Assembly: GCF_003428165.1 (NCBI RefSeq)
Contig: NZ_QLIQ01000010.1
Location: 1-64,000 of the forward strand
From: Cysteiniphilum litorale
Lineage (GTDB): Bacteria > Pseudomonadota > Gammaproteobacteria > Francisellales > Francisellaceae
Reading direction: 5' to 3'
DNA length: 64,000 bases
Shown here piece by piece: positions 9,178 through 21,528 of the stretch. The notes under the pieces were generated by a model. It was given only the letters and a program-made list of their open reading frames with translations. It had not been told where the DNA came from and searched no databases. The position numbers and the translations under genes are program-made. Position 1 is the first letter of the stretch. Each line of letters begins with the position of its first letter.

Positions 9178-10791
9178 TTACCCTATCGTTACCGCATGCG
9201 CAGCTTGAATGATATGTGTCGAAGCTGCTGAAGAAAGTTGTAGAATTGGTTCTGGATAAACACCAAACCAGATAGTAGGAATCGCTAATAATACAAAGAC
9301 AAAGATCTCAAGACCGCTAATGTCTTTTAAGTTAGCCACCTGGGTTGTGATCACCTTACCAAAGAACACGCGCTTGTACATCCACAGCGTATAGGCAGGC
9401 GCAATAACAAGTGTTAAGCCAGCAAGTAATGCCACCCATGGTGAGTATTTAAATACCGCCAAGATAATCAAGAATTCGCCGACAAAGCCACTGGTACCAG
9501 GAAGTCCGACGTTTGCCAAACAAAACAACATAAAGAATGTCGCAAATATTGGCATTGAACGGGCAACCCCTTGGAAATCGGCAATATTGCGACTTTGCAT
9601 ACGTAAATATAGATAGCCACAACCAATAAACATACCCCCCGATGAGAATGCATGCGCGATCATTTGAAAGACTGCACCTTGAATTGCAAGTTGCGCATCT
9701 GCCATACCTAATACTTGATCAGGATTGTTCTTCACCAATAAGAAGATAGAGAACATTGCCAACGTTACTAAGCCCATATGGGAAATTGATGAATAAGCGA
9801 TAAGGCGTTTAAAATCAGTTTGCGCAATCGCAACAACACCAACATAAACAATGGCAATCAATGAAATAGCAATAAGTAACCAATCAAGGACTGCTGCAAT
9901 ACTCGGAATCAATGGCAATACAAAACGTAAAAAACCATAAGCACCCAACTTTAACATCAATGCAGCAAGTACAACCGAACCACCAGCTGGTGCCTCAGAA
10001 TGCGCATCTGGCAACCATGAATGAAATGGCCACATCGGAATCTTAACGGCAAACGCCAAGAAGAATGCACCAAACAATAGCCATTGAGCTGTTAGCGTGA
10101 TATTGACTAACTGTCCCATATCATTTGCTTGAGTTGCCCAGAAAATAAAGTTCTGAATAGAGAACGTACCACTGTCAACTAAGCTTGCACTTGGTAGACT
10201 TGCCACTTGTTGCTGGATATACAAAAACGCAACTAACAAGAAAATAGAACCGGCAAAAGTATATAAGAAATATTTAATCGCGGCATAGGCTTTCTTCTTG
10301 CCACCCCAAATCCCGATACCTAATGTGGTTGGAATTAATAGCGCTTCCCAGAAAACATAAAACAGCATCGTATCCTGCGCCATAAACACTGCATTGGTTA
10401 AACCGGTGGTAATCAGGAAAATCGCCATATATTGTCTTAAGCGCACTTTGATACTACGCCAAGCCGCAAGCACAATCACCACATTGGTGAAGCTTGTTAA
10501 GATAATAAATAGCACGGAGAATCCGTCAACGCCAAGATAGTAGTAAACCGCATCATTATTATTGAATAAACTAAACCAACGCACACGCTCAACAAACTGC
10601 ATGCTAGCACTGGTTGGATCAAACTCAAGGTATAAAGGAACACACAATAAAAGCGTTAATATGGCAACCGCCAGCGCCGTCCAGCGTGCCGCTTCTTTTT
10701 TGCCATCTGGCGATTTCGCTGCTAATACAATAAAGCCACCGATAATCGGCACCCAGATTAGCAAGCTTAATAAATAGTGAGTTATAAACAT
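9178..10791 (-). CDS. nuoM: NADH-quinone oxidoreductase subunit M
   Basis: Membrane antiporter-like proton-pumping subunit, 537 residues, about 14 transmembrane helices. Seen: FYVFWEALLIPTTLGIGIWG (conserved Glu of TM5), AVKIPMWPFHSWLPDAHSEA (conserved Lys), and KRLIAYSSISHMGLVTLA. It lies between nuoL and nuoN with 27 bp to the nuoL stop. No anomalies; usual length. Confidence 0.97.
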   Translation of the reverse strand: MFITHYLLSLLIWVPIIGGFIVLAAKSPDGKKEAARWTALAVAILTLLLCVPLYLEFDPTSASMQFVERVRWFSLFNNNDAVYYYLGVDGFSVLFIILTSFTNVVIVLAAWRSIKVRLRQYMAIFLITTGLTNAVFMAQDTMLFYVFWEALLIPTTLGIGIWGGKKKAYAAIKYFLYTFAGSIFLLVAFLYIQQQVASLPSASLVDSGTFSIQNFIFWATQANDMGQLVNITLTAQWLLFGAFFLAFAVKIPMWPFHSWLPDAHSEAPAGGSVVLAALMLKLGAYGFLRFVLPLIPSIAAVLDWLLIAISLIAIVYVGVVAIAQTDFKRLIAYSSISHMGLVTLAMFSIFLLVKNNPDQVLGMADAQLAIQGAVFQMIAHAFSSGGMFIGCGYLYLRMQSRNIADFQGVARSMPIFATFFMLFCLANVGLPGTSGFVGEFLIILAVFKYSPWVALLAGLTLVIAPAYTLWMYKRVFFGKVITTQVANLKDISGLEIFVFVLLAIPTIWFGVYPEPILQLSSAASTHIIQAAHAVTIG

Positions 10792-10818
10792 AGTATTAAC
10801 TTTCCTTTAACCAAAGCC

Positions 10819-12828
10819 TTAGTTTACCCAAAAAATTAGCCATGCGATCAATGCTAAAACACCAATCAACATCACCAGAGCGTAGTCAAACAAAAACCCA
10901 CGTTGCACACGTGTCATCTTCTTGCCCGCAAAATAAATCAAATCCGCACTGCCTTGAACAGCCACCTTATCAATCATAAAGATATCAATCACCACCCATA
11001 ACACTTTACTTAGCAGCACGACTCCTTTGACAAACACAAGATCATACAAGCCATCGATAAAATATTTTTTGACAAGGATATAATGCAAAACACCAAATCC
11101 TGAGCGCACATCGGCTAACGCCTTAGGAATGCTTGGCACCAACACATAGAAGATATATGCCAAAATAAGTGCTGAAATTGCCAACCAGAATGCCGGTGTA
11201 TGCACAGAATGCATAATGAAATCCCACGGCGTTTTAGTGGCTGCTTCTTGCGCTAAAGTTGCGACAACCGTCATATTACCTAAAGCAGGTTCATAGTATT
11301 GCGCAATCGTATTACCAAAGAAACCGTGTGCATTGGCAAGGTTTGGTGTTAATGTCGGTTCAAAGAACAGCATCCCCGCAAATACCGATGGAATCGCTAA
11401 TAAAATCAATGGAATCAAAATCGTTAATGGTGATTCTTTAACATGCGCCTTGGTGTGCGCATCCATTCGTGTTGGACCATGGAATGTCATAAAGATCATT
11501 CTAAAGGTATAGAAAGACGTAACAAACGCACAAGCCAGTACTAAATAATAAGCAAATTCATGCCCTGGCAAAGTTGTGGTTGCTGCCGCATCAATAATCA
11601 AGTCTTTTGAGAAGAAGCCAGCAAACGGTGGAATTGCAGCTAATGCCCAACCCCCAATAATCATACAGATATAGGTAATCGGCATGTATTTTCTTAAACC
11701 ACCCATCTTGCGCATGTCTTGCTCGTGATGTAACGCGACAATCACCGAACCGGCTGCTAAGAATAGTAACGCTTTAAACATCGCATGTGTCATTAAATGA
11801 AACATGCCAATGGAAAAACCTGAGGCGCCTTGAGCAACCATCATATAACCTAATTGTGACAAGGTACAATAAGCGATAACGCGCTTAATATCCATTTGCA
11901 CAATGGCAATGAGCCCCATAAATAAACAAGTGATGGCGCCAATAATCATCACAAAGCTTAACGCTGTTGCGGAATGGACAAACATCGGTGATAAGCGCGC
12001 AATCATAAAGACACCTGCAGTCACCATCGTTGCGGCATGGATCAATGCTGAGATCGGCGTTGGGCCCTCCATCGAGCCTTCTAACCAAGTATGTAGCGGA
12101 AATTGCGCTGATTTACCCATCGCACCGATAAACAGCAGCACACACATCAACGTGATTGGGCTAAATTGCATACCTAAGAACGAAATCATTTGGCTGTTAT
12201 CAAGATTACTCACTGCAGTAAATACCGTGCTATAATCGATTGAATTACAATAGTAAATGACTGCAGCAATCCCTAATAAGAAGCCTAAATCACCGACACG
12301 GTTAACAATAAAAGCGCGTAAGCTTGCTTCATTGGCTGAGTCTTTATCAAAGTAATAACCGATTAAGAGATATGAAAATAAACCTACCCCTTCCCAACCA
12401 AAGAAGAGTAATAAGAAATTATTAGCCATAACCAAACAAAGCATGGCAAAGGTGAAGCCCGAGATATACGCAAAAAAGCGCGCGTAACCATCTTCGCCCT
12501 TCATATAACCTATTGAGTAGACATGCACCAAGGTGGATACAAATGTCACGATCAGCATCATAAAGACAGATAGTTTATCGACAGTGAAGCTGACCGTCAT
12601 GCCTAAAGATGGGAACAATGCCCAGTTGAAGTAGGTTACGGTATAAACCTCATTGTGCAAATAAACGCCTAATGCCAGAACAACACTCAAAATAAAGGAT
12701 AAAAGTACCAAGCCAATCGTAATGCAGTTAACACCGGTTAATTGCACCTTTTTTGAAAAAAAGCCGGCAACGATTGCACCTAATGCTGGCGCCAAGATAA
12801 TAATGGCAATAATAAAATCAATTCCCAT
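10819..12828 (-). CDS. nuoL: NADH-quinone oxidoreductase subunit L
   Basis: Largest antiporter-like subunit of complex I, 669 residues. N-terminal Oxidored_q1_N segment (MLIVTFVSTLVHVYSIGYMK), then FFGWEGVGLFSYLLIGYYF with the conserved Glu, AQFPLHTWLEGSMEGPTPIS, and KRVIAYCTLSQLGYMMVA. The C-terminal portion should form the long lateral helix along NuoM/NuoN typical of NuoL. Follows nuoK by 4 bp. Ordinary for the family. Confidence 0.97.
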   Translation of the reverse strand: MGIDFIIAIIILAPALGAIVAGFFSKKVQLTGVNCITIGLVLLSFILSVVLALGVYLHNEVYTVTYFNWALFPSLGMTVSFTVDKLSVFMMLIVTFVSTLVHVYSIGYMKGEDGYARFFAYISGFTFAMLCLVMANNFLLLFFGWEGVGLFSYLLIGYYFDKDSANEASLRAFIVNRVGDLGFLLGIAAVIYYCNSIDYSTVFTAVSNLDNSQMISFLGMQFSPITLMCVLLFIGAMGKSAQFPLHTWLEGSMEGPTPISALIHAATMVTAGVFMIARLSPMFVHSATALSFVMIIGAITCLFMGLIAIVQMDIKRVIAYCTLSQLGYMMVAQGASGFSIGMFHLMTHAMFKALLFLAAGSVIVALHHEQDMRKMGGLRKYMPITYICMIIGGWALAAIPPFAGFFSKDLIIDAAATTTLPGHEFAYYLVLACAFVTSFYTFRMIFMTFHGPTRMDAHTKAHVKESPLTILIPLILLAIPSVFAGMLFFEPTLTPNLANAHGFFGNTIAQYYEPALGNMTVVATLAQEAATKTPWDFIMHSVHTPAFWLAISALILAYIFYVLVPSIPKALADVRSGFGVLHYILVKKYFIDGLYDLVFVKGVVLLSKVLWVVIDIFMIDKVAVQGSADLIYFAGKKMTRVQRGFLFDYALVMLIGVLALIAWLIFWVN

Positions 12829-12832
12829 CGCC

Positions 12833-13150
12833 TTAGCCCTTTAATGTATTTAATTGACCGACATCGATTGTTTTGCGCGTTCTAAATAACACAACCACAA
12901 TCGCCAAACCGATGGCAGCTTCAGCAGCAGCAACCGTTAGAATAAAGAAGACAAACACATCACCTGTGTTTTGTTTCAGCATGCTTGAGAAAGCAATAAA
13001 GTTCGTATTGACTGCTAGGAGCATCAACTCTATCGACATCAATAAAATCAATAGATTACGACGGTTCATAATAATACCGGCAATGCTTAACGAAAATATA
13101 ATCGCACTAAAAATCAAATAATGCGTAATGGGTACCGGAATACTAGTCAT
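12833..13150 (-). CDS. nuoK: NADH-quinone oxidoreductase subunit K
   Basis: Small three-helix membrane subunit, 105 residues from the chosen start. Seen: [20 protein letters not shown] with the conserved membrane Glu, and [18 protein letters not shown] with the second Glu. ATG 13150 ([11 protein letters not shown]) is chosen because a GGGAG ribosome-binding site sits 9 bp upstream; it overlaps the nuoJ end by 8 bp. An in-frame ATG at 13177 would add nine unlikely residues. Confidence 0.95.
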   Translation of the reverse strand: MTSIPVPITHYLIFSAIIFSLSIAGIIMNRRNLLILLMSIELMLLAVNTNFIAFSSMLKQNTGDVFVFFILTVAAAEAAIGLAIVVVLFRTRKTIDVGQLNTLKG

Positions 13151-13802
13151 TCTTAGGTTCTCCCTGATCAGAATCATCTTGTGATTTTTCTTTATTTGCT
13201 ATTTTTTCTCTTTCAGAAGCGCTTTTTTCTGCTTTCATCTTAACCATTGTCAAACGATCTTTCGCCTGTGTTTGAATTTGCAGACTTGGATTAATCGATT
13301 TGTTGCCTGGTTTTTTACCACGGAAAGTCAAGGTAATAGCAGATACCATCGCCGCTAATAAGACCATACCGGCAAGCTCAAACGCATAGAGATATTTATT
13401 TGAGAACATCTCGCGCCCTAGATTTTCAACCGTGCCTAAACCACCGGTCATTGTTCTATCAGCAAAGGTATGACTAACCACAATTGAAATAAGTACGGCC
13501 AAGCACGCACATAATAAGATCACGATCGGCCAGTAGAATACTAATTTCTTCTGTTTGATGACGATATCGATATCTAGCATCATCACCACAAACAAGAACA
13601 TCACCAAAACCGCGCCAACATAAACAACGATCAAAAGTAACGCCAGATACTCTTGCTGCATGGTAAGCCAAACACCAGCTGCAGCAAAGAAAGTAAAGAC
13701 TTTTGCAATAACTGCACGTACTGGGTTTTTTGCACTGATCACCAATAGCGCGCCTAGCACCGTTAGTGCGGCAAATACATAAAAGATAATATTTACACTC
13801 AT
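13143..13802 (-). CDS. nuoJ: NADH-quinone oxidoreductase subunit J
   Basis: Five-helix membrane subunit, 219 residues. The core ([40 protein letters not shown]) is typical; the [15 protein letters not shown] segment is the pi-bulge helix seen in the family. After about residue 165 comes a charged, probably cytoplasmic tail rich in Lys, Glu and Ser that most NuoJ proteins lack or have shorter. Its 3' end encodes the nuoK ribosome-binding site, so the two genes overlap. Confidence 0.95.
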   Translation of the reverse strand: MSVNIIFYVFAALTVLGALLVISAKNPVRAVIAKVFTFFAAAGVWLTMQQEYLALLLIVVYVGAVLVMFLFVVMMLDIDIVIKQKKLVFYWPIVILLCACLAVLISIVVSHTFADRTMTGGLGTVENLGREMFSNKYLYAFELAGMVLLAAMVSAITLTFRGKKPGNKSINPSLQIQTQAKDRLTMVKMKAEKSASEREKIANKEKSQDDSDQGEPKND

Positions 13803-13808
13803 CGATCC

Positions 13809-14300
13809 CTACCTAAATGCTCTGTCTGCTTCACGATCTTTCGCGATCTCATCTTCATACTTATCACCAACCGCCAAAAGCTTTGCTTTGGTCATGATAT
13901 TCTCACCACGTTTTTCAAAGTGGTATTCAAACACACGTGTTTCAACAATCGAATCCACCGGACATGACTCTTCACAAAAACCACAAAAGATACATTTGAA
14001 TAAATCAATTTCATATTTTGTCGTACGTCTTGAACCATCTTCACGTGGCTCTGCTTCAATAGTAATCGCCAAGGCTGGACAAACCGCTTCACATAATTTA
14101 CACGCGATACAACGCTCTTCACCATTCTCATAACGGCGCAGCGCATGCAGCCCACGAAAACGACCCGATTGCGGCGTTTTTTCATCCGGATATTGCACGG
14201 TTACTTTTCGTGTGAAAAAGTGCTTACCGGTAATTTTGAGACCTTTTAATAATTCCCATAGCAAAAAGGTCTGACAATAGCGTTTAATTGCTTTAAACAT
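13809..14300 (-). CDS. nuoI: NADH-quinone oxidoreductase subunit I
   Basis: Peripheral-arm ferredoxin-like subunit carrying two [4Fe-4S] clusters (N6a/N6b), about 163 residues. Cluster motifs: [12 protein letters not shown] and [12 protein letters not shown]. They hand electrons from NuoG to NuoB. ATG 14300 (MFKAIKRYC) is preferred, with TAGGAG 9 bp upstream; the in-frame ATG at 14321 would overlap nuoH. Usual length and motif order. Confidence 0.96.
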   Translation of the reverse strand: MFKAIKRYCQTFLLWELLKGLKITGKHFFTRKVTVQYPDEKTPQSGRFRGLHALRRYENGEERCIACKLCEAVCPALAITIEAEPREDGSRRTTKYEIDLFKCIFCGFCEESCPVDSIVETRVFEYHFEKRGENIMTKAKLLAVGDKYEDEIAKDREADRAFR

Positions 14301-14311
14301 CAATAAATCTC

Positions 14312-15325
14312 CTACCACCAAGGACCTAAGCCAAGTTTAACCATAAATGCAACCACAATAACCCATACTAAAGTCACTGGAATAAAGATCTTCCAGCCCA
14401 ATCGCATTAATTGGTCATAGCGATATCTTGGGAAAGTTGCACGAATCCATAAATACATAAACATGAAAATACCAGTTTTTAAGAACAACCAGATCATGCC
14501 TGGCACAAAGCTAAAGAACTGATCAAGCACAGGAATGTTTTCAAATGGCGAAATCCAACCACCTAAAAAGAAAACGGCAGTTAGCAAACTGATCAAAATC
14601 ATATTGGCATATTCTGCTAAGAAGAATAACGCAAAGCGCGCACCGGAATACTCAACATGATGTCCGGCAATAATCTCAGATTCACCTTCGATCACATCAA
14701 ATGGTGCACGTCCCGTCTCAGCAACACCTGAGATAAAATAAATAACAAACAAGGGAAATAGCGGGATAAAATACCAATGCCAAATACCACCTTGTTGTGT
14801 TTCGACAATCATGCTTAGATTAAGTGAACCTGCGGCAATTAATACACCGATGATGGCAAAACCCATTGCTAACTCATAGGATACAACCTGAGCTGCTGCA
14901 CGCAATGCACCAAACATTGCATATTTCGAGTTAGATGCCCAACCAGCAATAATCACACCATATACTGCAATTGAAGTCATTGCCAAAATATACAACACAC
15001 CGGCATTGATATCCGCTAAGACGATACCCTTGCCAAATGGCACAACTGCCCATGCAGTATAAGCAGGGGCGAAAGCGAGCATCGGTGCGATAAAAAACAA
15101 ATAGCGGTTTGATTTCGCTGGAATAATAATTTCTTTGAGTAACAACTTAACCGCGTCAACGATGGGTTGTAGTAAACCAAAAGAACCCACACGATTTGGA
15201 CCAATACGATCCTGCATATAACCAATCACTTTACGCTCTGCATAGGTGTAATAAGCTACAACCAAAATCAAAGGGATAACGATTAATAAGACTTTTAGAA
15301 CAATCCAGATAATATCTAAAATCAT
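14312..15325 (-). CDS. nuoH: NADH-quinone oxidoreductase subunit H
   Basis: Membrane subunit that forms the quinone chamber with NuoB/NuoD, 337 residues, eight helices. Signatures: [20 protein letters not shown] and [20 protein letters not shown] (acidic E-channel loop), then [20 protein letters not shown]. The start overlaps the nuoG stop by 4 bp (ATGA), implying translational coupling. No anomalies. Confidence 0.97.
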   Translation of the reverse strand: MILDIIWIVLKVLLIVIPLILVVAYYTYAERKVIGYMQDRIGPNRVGSFGLLQPIVDAVKLLLKEIIIPAKSNRYLFFIAPMLAFAPAYTAWAVVPFGKGIVLADINAGVLYILAMTSIAVYGVIIAGWASNSKYAMFGALRAAAQVVSYELAMGFAIIGVLIAAGSLNLSMIVETQQGGIWHWYFIPLFPLFVIYFISGVAETGRAPFDVIEGESEIIAGHHVEYSGARFALFFLAEYANMILISLLTAVFFLGGWISPFENIPVLDQFFSFVPGMIWLFLKTGIFMFMYLWIRATFPRYRYDQLMRLGWKIFIPVTLVWVIVVAFMVKLGLGPWW

Positions 15326-17733
15326 GCGTTTACCACCGTCTGTTTAATTGGCGTGATTGTAACATTGCCCCAAGCTTTGCCACAAGTCGGCATAAGCTGA
15401 AACGGCACGATTATCGTGTCTTTGGCTAATGTTCCATCAACGATAAGATCAATCTCGTACTCTTCGCCATCAAGCTTGGCAATCACACGACCCGATGCGT
15501 TTATCTCATGCGCTACGGCATACTGAGCTGACACACGCAAGCTTTGCGCATAACAGGCATCTTTTGTTGCTTGCAATGGTTTAGCACGTCTTAATAACGC
15601 ATTTGTACAATACATCGATATAGATGGCGTGACATGATAGCCCTCAGTCAATGCTGTTAAGCCTTTTTTAAATAATCCATCAACATCGACTTTTAACTCA
15701 GCTTGTTCATGTGTTGTGAACTCCTGATAAACCTCATCAACTGTCTGGTAATCAAAACCATCTAAACTTAATAGGTTTGCTAATACACGCAATACTTTCC
15801 ACAAAGGTTTACTGTCTTCATATGGTTGGATAACCGCTTTAAAATGCTGTGTTTGTCCAGCGATATTAATAAAGGAGCCATCTTCTTCAAAATGTGTAGT
15901 AATCGGCAATATGATATCCGCATATTCAAACATCTCAGCAGTTGCATAGCTTGTAAATGCTGCCACGATATCAATCTCTTGTAGCTTTTGTAAGGCTTCT
16001 TGACCTAACACTGAATCAAGCTCAGGCTCAAGTGAAAAGTTCAATAGTAATTTGGTTTTATTACTCAATATCGCTTGTGTGTTCATGCCTTGTTGTAAGT
16101 TTTCATTAGCGCCTGGCAGATACTCACTCGCTGCTCCTGCAAGTAATGCACCCTTGGCATTAGCGCCAAAACTAAGTACTCCACCTTTGGCAGAGAGTAA
16201 GGTTTTAAGTTCAGCAAACAATGCGTAAATTTCAGCAAAATCTTTATTTAAGATCGCATCAAAACCTAAAATCATCACTGGTTTTTCAGAAGATACCAAC
16301 GCTGTTGCCAAAGCTTCAATTTCAGGCAAAATTTCTAGTGTTTCAATAGTCTTATTAACTATCTCTGATGATATTGGTTGTGAGCTTTTTTGTGCTACGG
16401 CTTTCACTAAATTTGCCAGCGCATAAACCATCTCATTGGCTTCAACTTGTGTCGTCTGAAGTGCATAATTGAAGTCATATTCTTGGCTATTAAGCGCCAA
16501 AACCCTCGCGCCATTTTTCACTGCCTTATGCACGCGGTGATTAATCAATGGCACTTCTTTTCGCAAATAGCTACCAATAAGTAATGCAACATCGGCATTT
16601 TCAATCTCAGCTAATTCACAATCAAACCCGATACCGGTGTGTAATGTTAAGGCGTGTGCTGCTTGCATTAAGCGCGTATCAATGTTGTTTGAGCCAACTT
16701 GACGCATCAGTTTTTGGATAAGGTATAAACTCTCTGTTGTTAATGAATCTGAGGCAAGACTCGATATAGCATTAACACCGTCTTGCGCTTTGGTCTGCTC
16801 GATGGCTACTTTGACAAAATCTAATGCTTCCTCCCACGATACATCAACCCAAGCACCTGCTTTTTTAATCATCGGCTGTGTAACACGATCTTCGGCATAA
16901 ACACCGGTATAAGCAAAACGATCCTTATCGGCAATCCACGTTTCATTAATGCTTTCATTTTCTTTTGGCACAACACGCATTAGTTGATTGCGACGCGTGT
17001 GCGCATAGATGTTTGCACCAACGCAATCAGCGCCTGAAATCGTTGCATATTGCATAAGCTCCCAAGCACGTGCGTGGAATCTAAACGGTTTAGACGTTAA
17101 CGCACCCACTGGGCATAAATCAATAATATTACCGGATAATTCCGAATTGACGGTTTTAGCAACATAAGTACCGATTTGCGTGTGATCTCCTCTGCCCATC
17201 GCACCAAGCTCTTTATCACCGCTAATTTCCTCACCAAAACGCACACAACGCGTACATTGAATACAACGCGTCATATCAGTTGCCACTAATGGTCCTAAGG
17301 TTGGGTCATCAAATACGCGCTTAGTTTCATTATATTTAGAAACGTCACTGCCATAACCCATCGCGACATCCTGCAGCTCACATTCGCCACCTTGGTCGCA
17401 AATAGGACAATCAAGCGGATGGTTAATCAGTAAAAACTCCATGACTTTCTTTTGATAAGAAAGTGTCGTTGGCGATTTTGTAAAAACCTTCATGCCATCC
17501 ATAATCGGTGTCGCGCAGGCTGGAGATGGCTTTCTTGCCCCTTCAACTTCGACAAGACACATTCTGCAGTTGGCTGCTATCGAGAGTTTCTTATGGTAAC
17601 AAAAGCGCGGGATATAAATACCATGCCTATCAGCGATTTGAATAATCATCTCACCGGGCTTCGCCGCATATGGCTGACCATTGATCTCGATATTAAGTTG
17701 TTTTGTTGCTTCTTTTTCTGACACGGGAGTCAC
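15322..17733 (-). CDS. nuoG: NADH-quinone oxidoreductase subunit G
   Basis: Largest peripheral subunit, 803 residues. N-terminal [2Fe-2S] domain with C45, C56, C59 and C73 ([22 protein letters not shown]). Then the His/Cys [4Fe-4S] N5 segment [18 protein letters not shown] and the [13 protein letters not shown] motif followed by [11 protein letters not shown] (N4). The remainder is a molybdopterin-oxidoreductase-like domain without a cofactor role. Separated from nuoF by a 63-bp gap, the largest gap inside the operon. Confidence 0.97.
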   Translation of the reverse strand: MTPVSEKEATKQLNIEINGQPYAAKPGEMIIQIADRHGIYIPRFCYHKKLSIAANCRMCLVEVEGARKPSPACATPIMDGMKVFTKSPTTLSYQKKVMEFLLINHPLDCPICDQGGECELQDVAMGYGSDVSKYNETKRVFDDPTLGPLVATDMTRCIQCTRCVRFGEEISGDKELGAMGRGDHTQIGTYVAKTVNSELSGNIIDLCPVGALTSKPFRFHARAWELMQYATISGADCVGANIYAHTRRNQLMRVVPKENESINETWIADKDRFAYTGVYAEDRVTQPMIKKAGAWVDVSWEEALDFVKVAIEQTKAQDGVNAISSLASDSLTTESLYLIQKLMRQVGSNNIDTRLMQAAHALTLHTGIGFDCELAEIENADVALLIGSYLRKEVPLINHRVHKAVKNGARVLALNSQEYDFNYALQTTQVEANEMVYALANLVKAVAQKSSQPISSEIVNKTIETLEILPEIEALATALVSSEKPVMILGFDAILNKDFAEIYALFAELKTLLSAKGGVLSFGANAKGALLAGAASEYLPGANENLQQGMNTQAILSNKTKLLLNFSLEPELDSVLGQEALQKLQEIDIVAAFTSYATAEMFEYADIILPITTHFEEDGSFINIAGQTQHFKAVIQPYEDSKPLWKVLRVLANLLSLDGFDYQTVDEVYQEFTTHEQAELKVDVDGLFKKGLTALTEGYHVTPSISMYCTNALLRRAKPLQATKDACYAQSLRVSAQYAVAHEINASGRVIAKLDGEEYEIDLIVDGTLAKDTIIVPFQLMPTCGKAWGNVTITPIKQTVVNA

Positions 17734-17796
17734 CCTTCATCAATTACGTTTATTTTTAACCCTACGCTTAAATCAGCAATAGGGTTTCACTATTTA

Positions 17797-19068
17797 TTAA
17801 GCACCGACAATACTGCGCTTATGTTCAATCATATATTCAAATTCATGTCTGAATTTCTTAATATAGCTTTGTACTGGCCATGCCGCAGCATCACCCAAAC
17901 CACAAATGGTATTGCCTTCAATATTTGAAGCAACACGCGCTAAATTATCAATATCCTCTGGCTTACCTTCACCATGCAAAATACGCTCTAAGGTTCTTGC
18001 TAACCAGCCAGTTCCTTCGCGACACGGTGTGCATTGCCCACAGGACTCTTCATAATAAAACTCAGCTAAGCGCGCTAGTAACTCAACCATACACGTATCT
18101 TCATCAAGCACAACAACAGCACCTGAGCCTAACATTGAGCCTGCTTGACCAATAGCTTCATAGTCCATGGTTAAAGATAGCATCTCATCACCAGTTAGGA
18201 TCTTACATGAGCTGCCACCTGGAATCACTGCTTTGATTTTTTTATTCTCACGCACGCCACCTGCCATCGCTAGCAAGTCTTTAAATGGCGTGCCAAGACC
18301 AATCTCAAACACACCAGGAGTATTAACATGCCCTGAAACACAAAAAAGTTTAGTACCACCACTTTTCTCTGTGCCCATTTTCTGAAACCATTCACCACCG
18401 TGCTCTAGTATTGGCGGCACGGAAGCATAGGTCTCAGTATTATTAATATTAGTAGGGCAACCATATAGGCCTTTATTGGCTGGAAACGGTGGCTTAAATC
18501 GCGGTTGACCTTTACGTCCTTCAAGCGAATTTAATAATGCGGTTTCTTCACCACAGATATAAGCACCTGCGCCGATTGAGCAATATAAATTAAAATCAAC
18601 ACCTGAACTACGCAGATTAAAGCCGATCAAACCCATGGCACGGGCTTCATTTAAGGCAGCCTCAAAACGTGCAATCGGTTCATAAAACTCGCCACGGATA
18701 TAGTTATAACCGACGGTTGCACCGGTGACATAACCGGCAATTGCCATGCCTTCGATTAATTGATGTGGATTATTGCGTAAAATCTCGCGATCTTTACAAG
18801 TACCTGGTTCACCTTCATCGGAATTGCATACAACATACTTCTGTCCTGGCAAGTTGCGCGGCATGAAGCTCCACTTAAGACCTGTAGGGAAGCCCGCACC
18901 ACCACGACCACGTAGACCTGATTTTTTAAGCTCTTCAATAATAACTTCAGGTGGAATCTTCTCATCAAGAATTCTTTTCCAATAAGAGTAGCCCCCGATT
19001 GACTCGTAAGACTTCAATGACCACGGTCGCTCAAGGTGCAGGGTTCTAAAACACACTTCATTCGCCAT
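17797..19068 (-). CDS. nuoF: NADH-quinone oxidoreductase subunit F
   Basis: NADH-oxidising flavoprotein, 423 residues. NADH/FMN-binding [16 protein letters not shown] and [34 protein letters not shown], and [4Fe-4S] N3 ligands in [14 protein letters not shown] with a further Cys in [13 protein letters not shown]. Accepts hydride from NADH and passes electrons to NuoE/NuoG. Starts 3 bp after the nuoE stop. Ordinary length. Confidence 0.98.
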   Translation of the reverse strand: MANEVCFRTLHLERPWSLKSYESIGGYSYWKRILDEKIPPEVIIEELKKSGLRGRGGAGFPTGLKWSFMPRNLPGQKYVVCNSDEGEPGTCKDREILRNNPHQLIEGMAIAGYVTGATVGYNYIRGEFYEPIARFEAALNEARAMGLIGFNLRSSGVDFNLYCSIGAGAYICGEETALLNSLEGRKGQPRFKPPFPANKGLYGCPTNINNTETYASVPPILEHGGEWFQKMGTEKSGGTKLFCVSGHVNTPGVFEIGLGTPFKDLLAMAGGVRENKKIKAVIPGGSSCKILTGDEMLSLTMDYEAIGQAGSMLGSGAVVVLDEDTCMVELLARLAEFYYEESCGQCTPCREGTGWLARTLERILHGEGKPEDIDNLARVASNIEGNTICGLGDAAAWPVQSYIKKFRHEFEYMIEHKRSIVGA

Positions 19069-19071
19069 CTG

Positions 19072-19581
19072 CTACTCCAAAGAATCAATAATTTGATCGA
19101 CTTTTGCAATGGTTAAGTTTTCATAAAAAACCTTATCCACTTCCAACATTGGCGCACCACAGCATGCACCCTGACACTCGACAGACTTTAACGTAATTCT
19201 ACCATCAGCCGTTGTTTGCCCCGCTTTAATATCAAGCTTATTTTCAATGTGCGTCATGATTTTCTTGGCACCATTTAACATACATGAAAGATTAGTACAT
19301 ACATTTAGCTTATGCCTGCCTACTTTTTTAAGATCATACATGCTGTAGAAAGTTGCCACTTCATAGACTGAAGCTGCTGGCACATCCAAATAAAGTGCTA
19401 ATTTATCCATTAATTCTTCAGTTAAATAGCCGTTGTTATAGTCTTGCAAAACATGCAAGCCTGGGATGATGACAGAGCGCTTTTGATTAGCAGGATAGCG
19501 CTTTTCCCAATTTTCTAGCAACTCAGTGACTTGAGGTGAAAAGATTTCTTTTTTATCTAACTTATTCTCTAACATAGACAA
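19072..19581 (-). CDS. nuoE: NADH-quinone oxidoreductase subunit E
   Basis: Thioredoxin-fold [2Fe-2S] subunit (N1a), 169 residues. Cluster cysteines in VCTNLSCMLNG and ECQGACCGAPML; upstream ASVYEVATFYSMYDLKKVG is the family signature. Forms the NADH dehydrogenase module with NuoF and NuoG. Starts 7 bp after the nuoD stop. Confidence 0.96.
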   Translation of the reverse strand: MSMLENKLDKKEIFSPQVTELLENWEKRYPANQKRSVIIPGLHVLQDYNNGYLTEELMDKLALYLDVPAASVYEVATFYSMYDLKKVGRHKLNVCTNLSCMLNGAKKIMTHIENKLDIKAGQTTADGRITLKSVECQGACCGAPMLEVDKVFYENLTIAKVDQIIDSLE

Positions 19582-19588
19582 ACCTTAC

Positions 19589-20842
19589 TTATCTATCTAC
19601 ATCGCCAAACACAATATCTTGTGTCGCAATAATTGCCGGAGCATCGGATAACATATGCCCGCTTAACATTTCATTCATCGCACTTAAATGGGTAAAGCCT
19701 GGCGCTCTAATCTTTAGACGATACGGTTTATTGGCACCATCTGATACCAAGTAAATTCCAAATTCACCTTTTGGATGCTCTGTTCCCACATATACTTCAC
19801 CTTCAGGCACACAATAGCCCTCAGAGAATAGCTTAAAGTGATGAATCAAGGCTTCCATACTGTTTTTCATCTCATCACGCTTAGGCGGAGTCACTTTGTG
19901 ATTTGGCGCCATAATAGGACCTTCGTTGTGACGTAACCACTCAACGCATTGACGGATGATTTTATTGGATTCGCGCATTTCTGCCATACGTACCAAATAG
20001 CGATCATAGCAATCACCATGGCTACCAACAGGAATATCAAAATCAAGTTTGCTATAGACATCATACGGTTGTTTTTTGCGAAGATCCCAAGCAACGCCTG
20101 AGCCTCTTAACATTGGACCACCAAAGCCTAATGCCTTAGCACGCTCTGGCGTTACCACACCAATACCAACGGTACGTTGTTTCCAGATACGGTTATTGGT
20201 TAATAGATTTTCATACTCATCAACACATTTTGGAAAACGCTCAGTAAAATCCCAAATAAAATCAAGCAGTGAACCTTGGCGATTTTTGTTAATGGCTTTT
20301 AATTTACGCTTTGATGTGAAACGAGATTTTTCATATTTTGGCATCGTCAATGGTAGATCGCGCGCAACACCACCTGGACGGAAATAAGTTGCATGCATTC
20401 GCGCCCCTGAAACCGCTTCATAGCAATCAAACAGATCTTCACGCTCACGAAACGCGTAAAGAAACATCGTCATTGCACCTAAGTCCAAACTATTAGCTGC
20501 TGTCCATAATAAGTGATTCAAAATACGCGTAATTTCAGCAAACATCACACGGATGTATTGCGCACGTTTTGGCACTTCAATCTCAAGCAACTTTTCAATC
20601 GCCAAGACATAAGCATGCTCATTACACATCATCGATACGTAATCTAAGCGATCCATATAACCAATGCTTTGGTTATATGGTTTAGATTCAGCCAATTTCT
20701 CAGTACCGCGATGCAAAAGCCCAATATGTGGATCAGCACGAACAACGACCTCACCGTCAAGTTCTAACACCAAACGCAACACCCCATGAGCCGCCGGATG
20801 CACCGGGCCAAAGTTCATTGTATAGTTTTTAAATTCTGCCAT
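19589..20842 (-). CDS. nuoD: NADH-quinone oxidoreductase subunit D
   Basis: 49-kDa-type subunit lining the quinone site, 417 residues. Signatures: [20 protein letters not shown] (quinone-site His), [32 protein letters not shown], and [19 protein letters not shown]. It is a separate gene and is not fused to nuoC as it is in E. coli. 11 bp after nuoC. Confidence 0.98.
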   Translation of the reverse strand: MAEFKNYTMNFGPVHPAAHGVLRLVLELDGEVVVRADPHIGLLHRGTEKLAESKPYNQSIGYMDRLDYVSMMCNEHAYVLAIEKLLEIEVPKRAQYIRVMFAEITRILNHLLWTAANSLDLGAMTMFLYAFREREDLFDCYEAVSGARMHATYFRPGGVARDLPLTMPKYEKSRFTSKRKLKAINKNRQGSLLDFIWDFTERFPKCVDEYENLLTNNRIWKQRTVGIGVVTPERAKALGFGGPMLRGSGVAWDLRKKQPYDVYSKLDFDIPVGSHGDCYDRYLVRMAEMRESNKIIRQCVEWLRHNEGPIMAPNHKVTPPKRDEMKNSMEALIHHFKLFSEGYCVPEGEVYVGTEHPKGEFGIYLVSDGANKPYRLKIRAPGFTHLSAMNEMLSGHMLSDAPAIIATQDIVFGDVDR

Positions 20843-20853
20843 AGCATTCTCAA

Positions 20854-21528
20854 TTACTGTTCGTCTAAGTAACGGTTATCTTGACGAATAACCTTGGGCG
20901 CATTCACACGCGGATCAATTTCTACTGGTTCGTAAACCACACGTTTTTGCGTTTCATCATAACGCATCTCAACATAACCACTTTGCGGGAAATCTTTTCT
21001 AAATGGATGCCCTACGAAGCCATAATCAGTCAATATTCGGCGCAAGTCAGGGTGCCCTGTAAAAATAAAACCAAACATATCAAAAGCTTCACGCTCGCTC
21101 CAGTTTGCCGCAGGCCAAATATCAACAACGCTTGGCAACATCAGATCAAATTCATCTAAATAAACCTTAACACGCAAACGAATATTAAGCGCCAAACTCA
21201 TTAAGTGATAAACCACCGCAAAGCGTTTCTTACCCTTATTGGGTTCTTTATGCAATAACTCACCTTGCACAACACCGCGCGAAAAGCCACTACTCGTGGC
21301 ACTTTGCGTTTTCCACTGATCTTCACCAAAGTTTAAGTAGTCAACGCCACTAATATCAACAAGTTGTTCAAACTTAAATACTTTTTTTAAGCGGGTCATC
21401 ACTTTAATGAGATTATCTTTGGCAATTTCAACGGTAAGCTCATCGTGTTGAAAAGTTGTTGCGATAAACTGACTGTTAAAGTCATTTTTTAAATCATCGA
21501 TAAATTCTTGCGTTAACGACATCGTCAT
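20854..21528 (-). CDS. nuoC: NADH-quinone oxidoreductase subunit C
   Basis: 30-kDa-type peripheral subunit, 224 residues. Seen: [20 protein letters not shown] and [20 protein letters not shown], the 30-kDa signature. Overlaps the nuoB stop by 4 bp; an ATG two codons in (21522), with GAGGAAA 5-8 bp upstream, is an equally good start. Unfused, unlike E. coli NuoCD. Confidence 0.96.
   Translation of the reverse strand: MTMSLTQEFIDDLKNDFNSQFIATTFQHDELTVEIAKDNLIKVMTRLKKVFKFEQLVDISGVDYLNFGEDQWKTQSATSSGFSRGVVQGELLHKEPNKGKKRFAVVYHLMSLALNIRLRVKVYLDEFDLMLPSVVDIWPAANWSEREAFDMFGFIFTGHPDLRRILTDYGFVGHPFRKDFPQSGYVEMRYDETQKRVVYEPVEIDPRVNAPKVIRQDNRYLDEQ

Noticed and set aside
11903-12235. 110-codon open frame on the plus strand
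   Set aside because: Lies antisense within nuoL; no start signal and no family resemblance.
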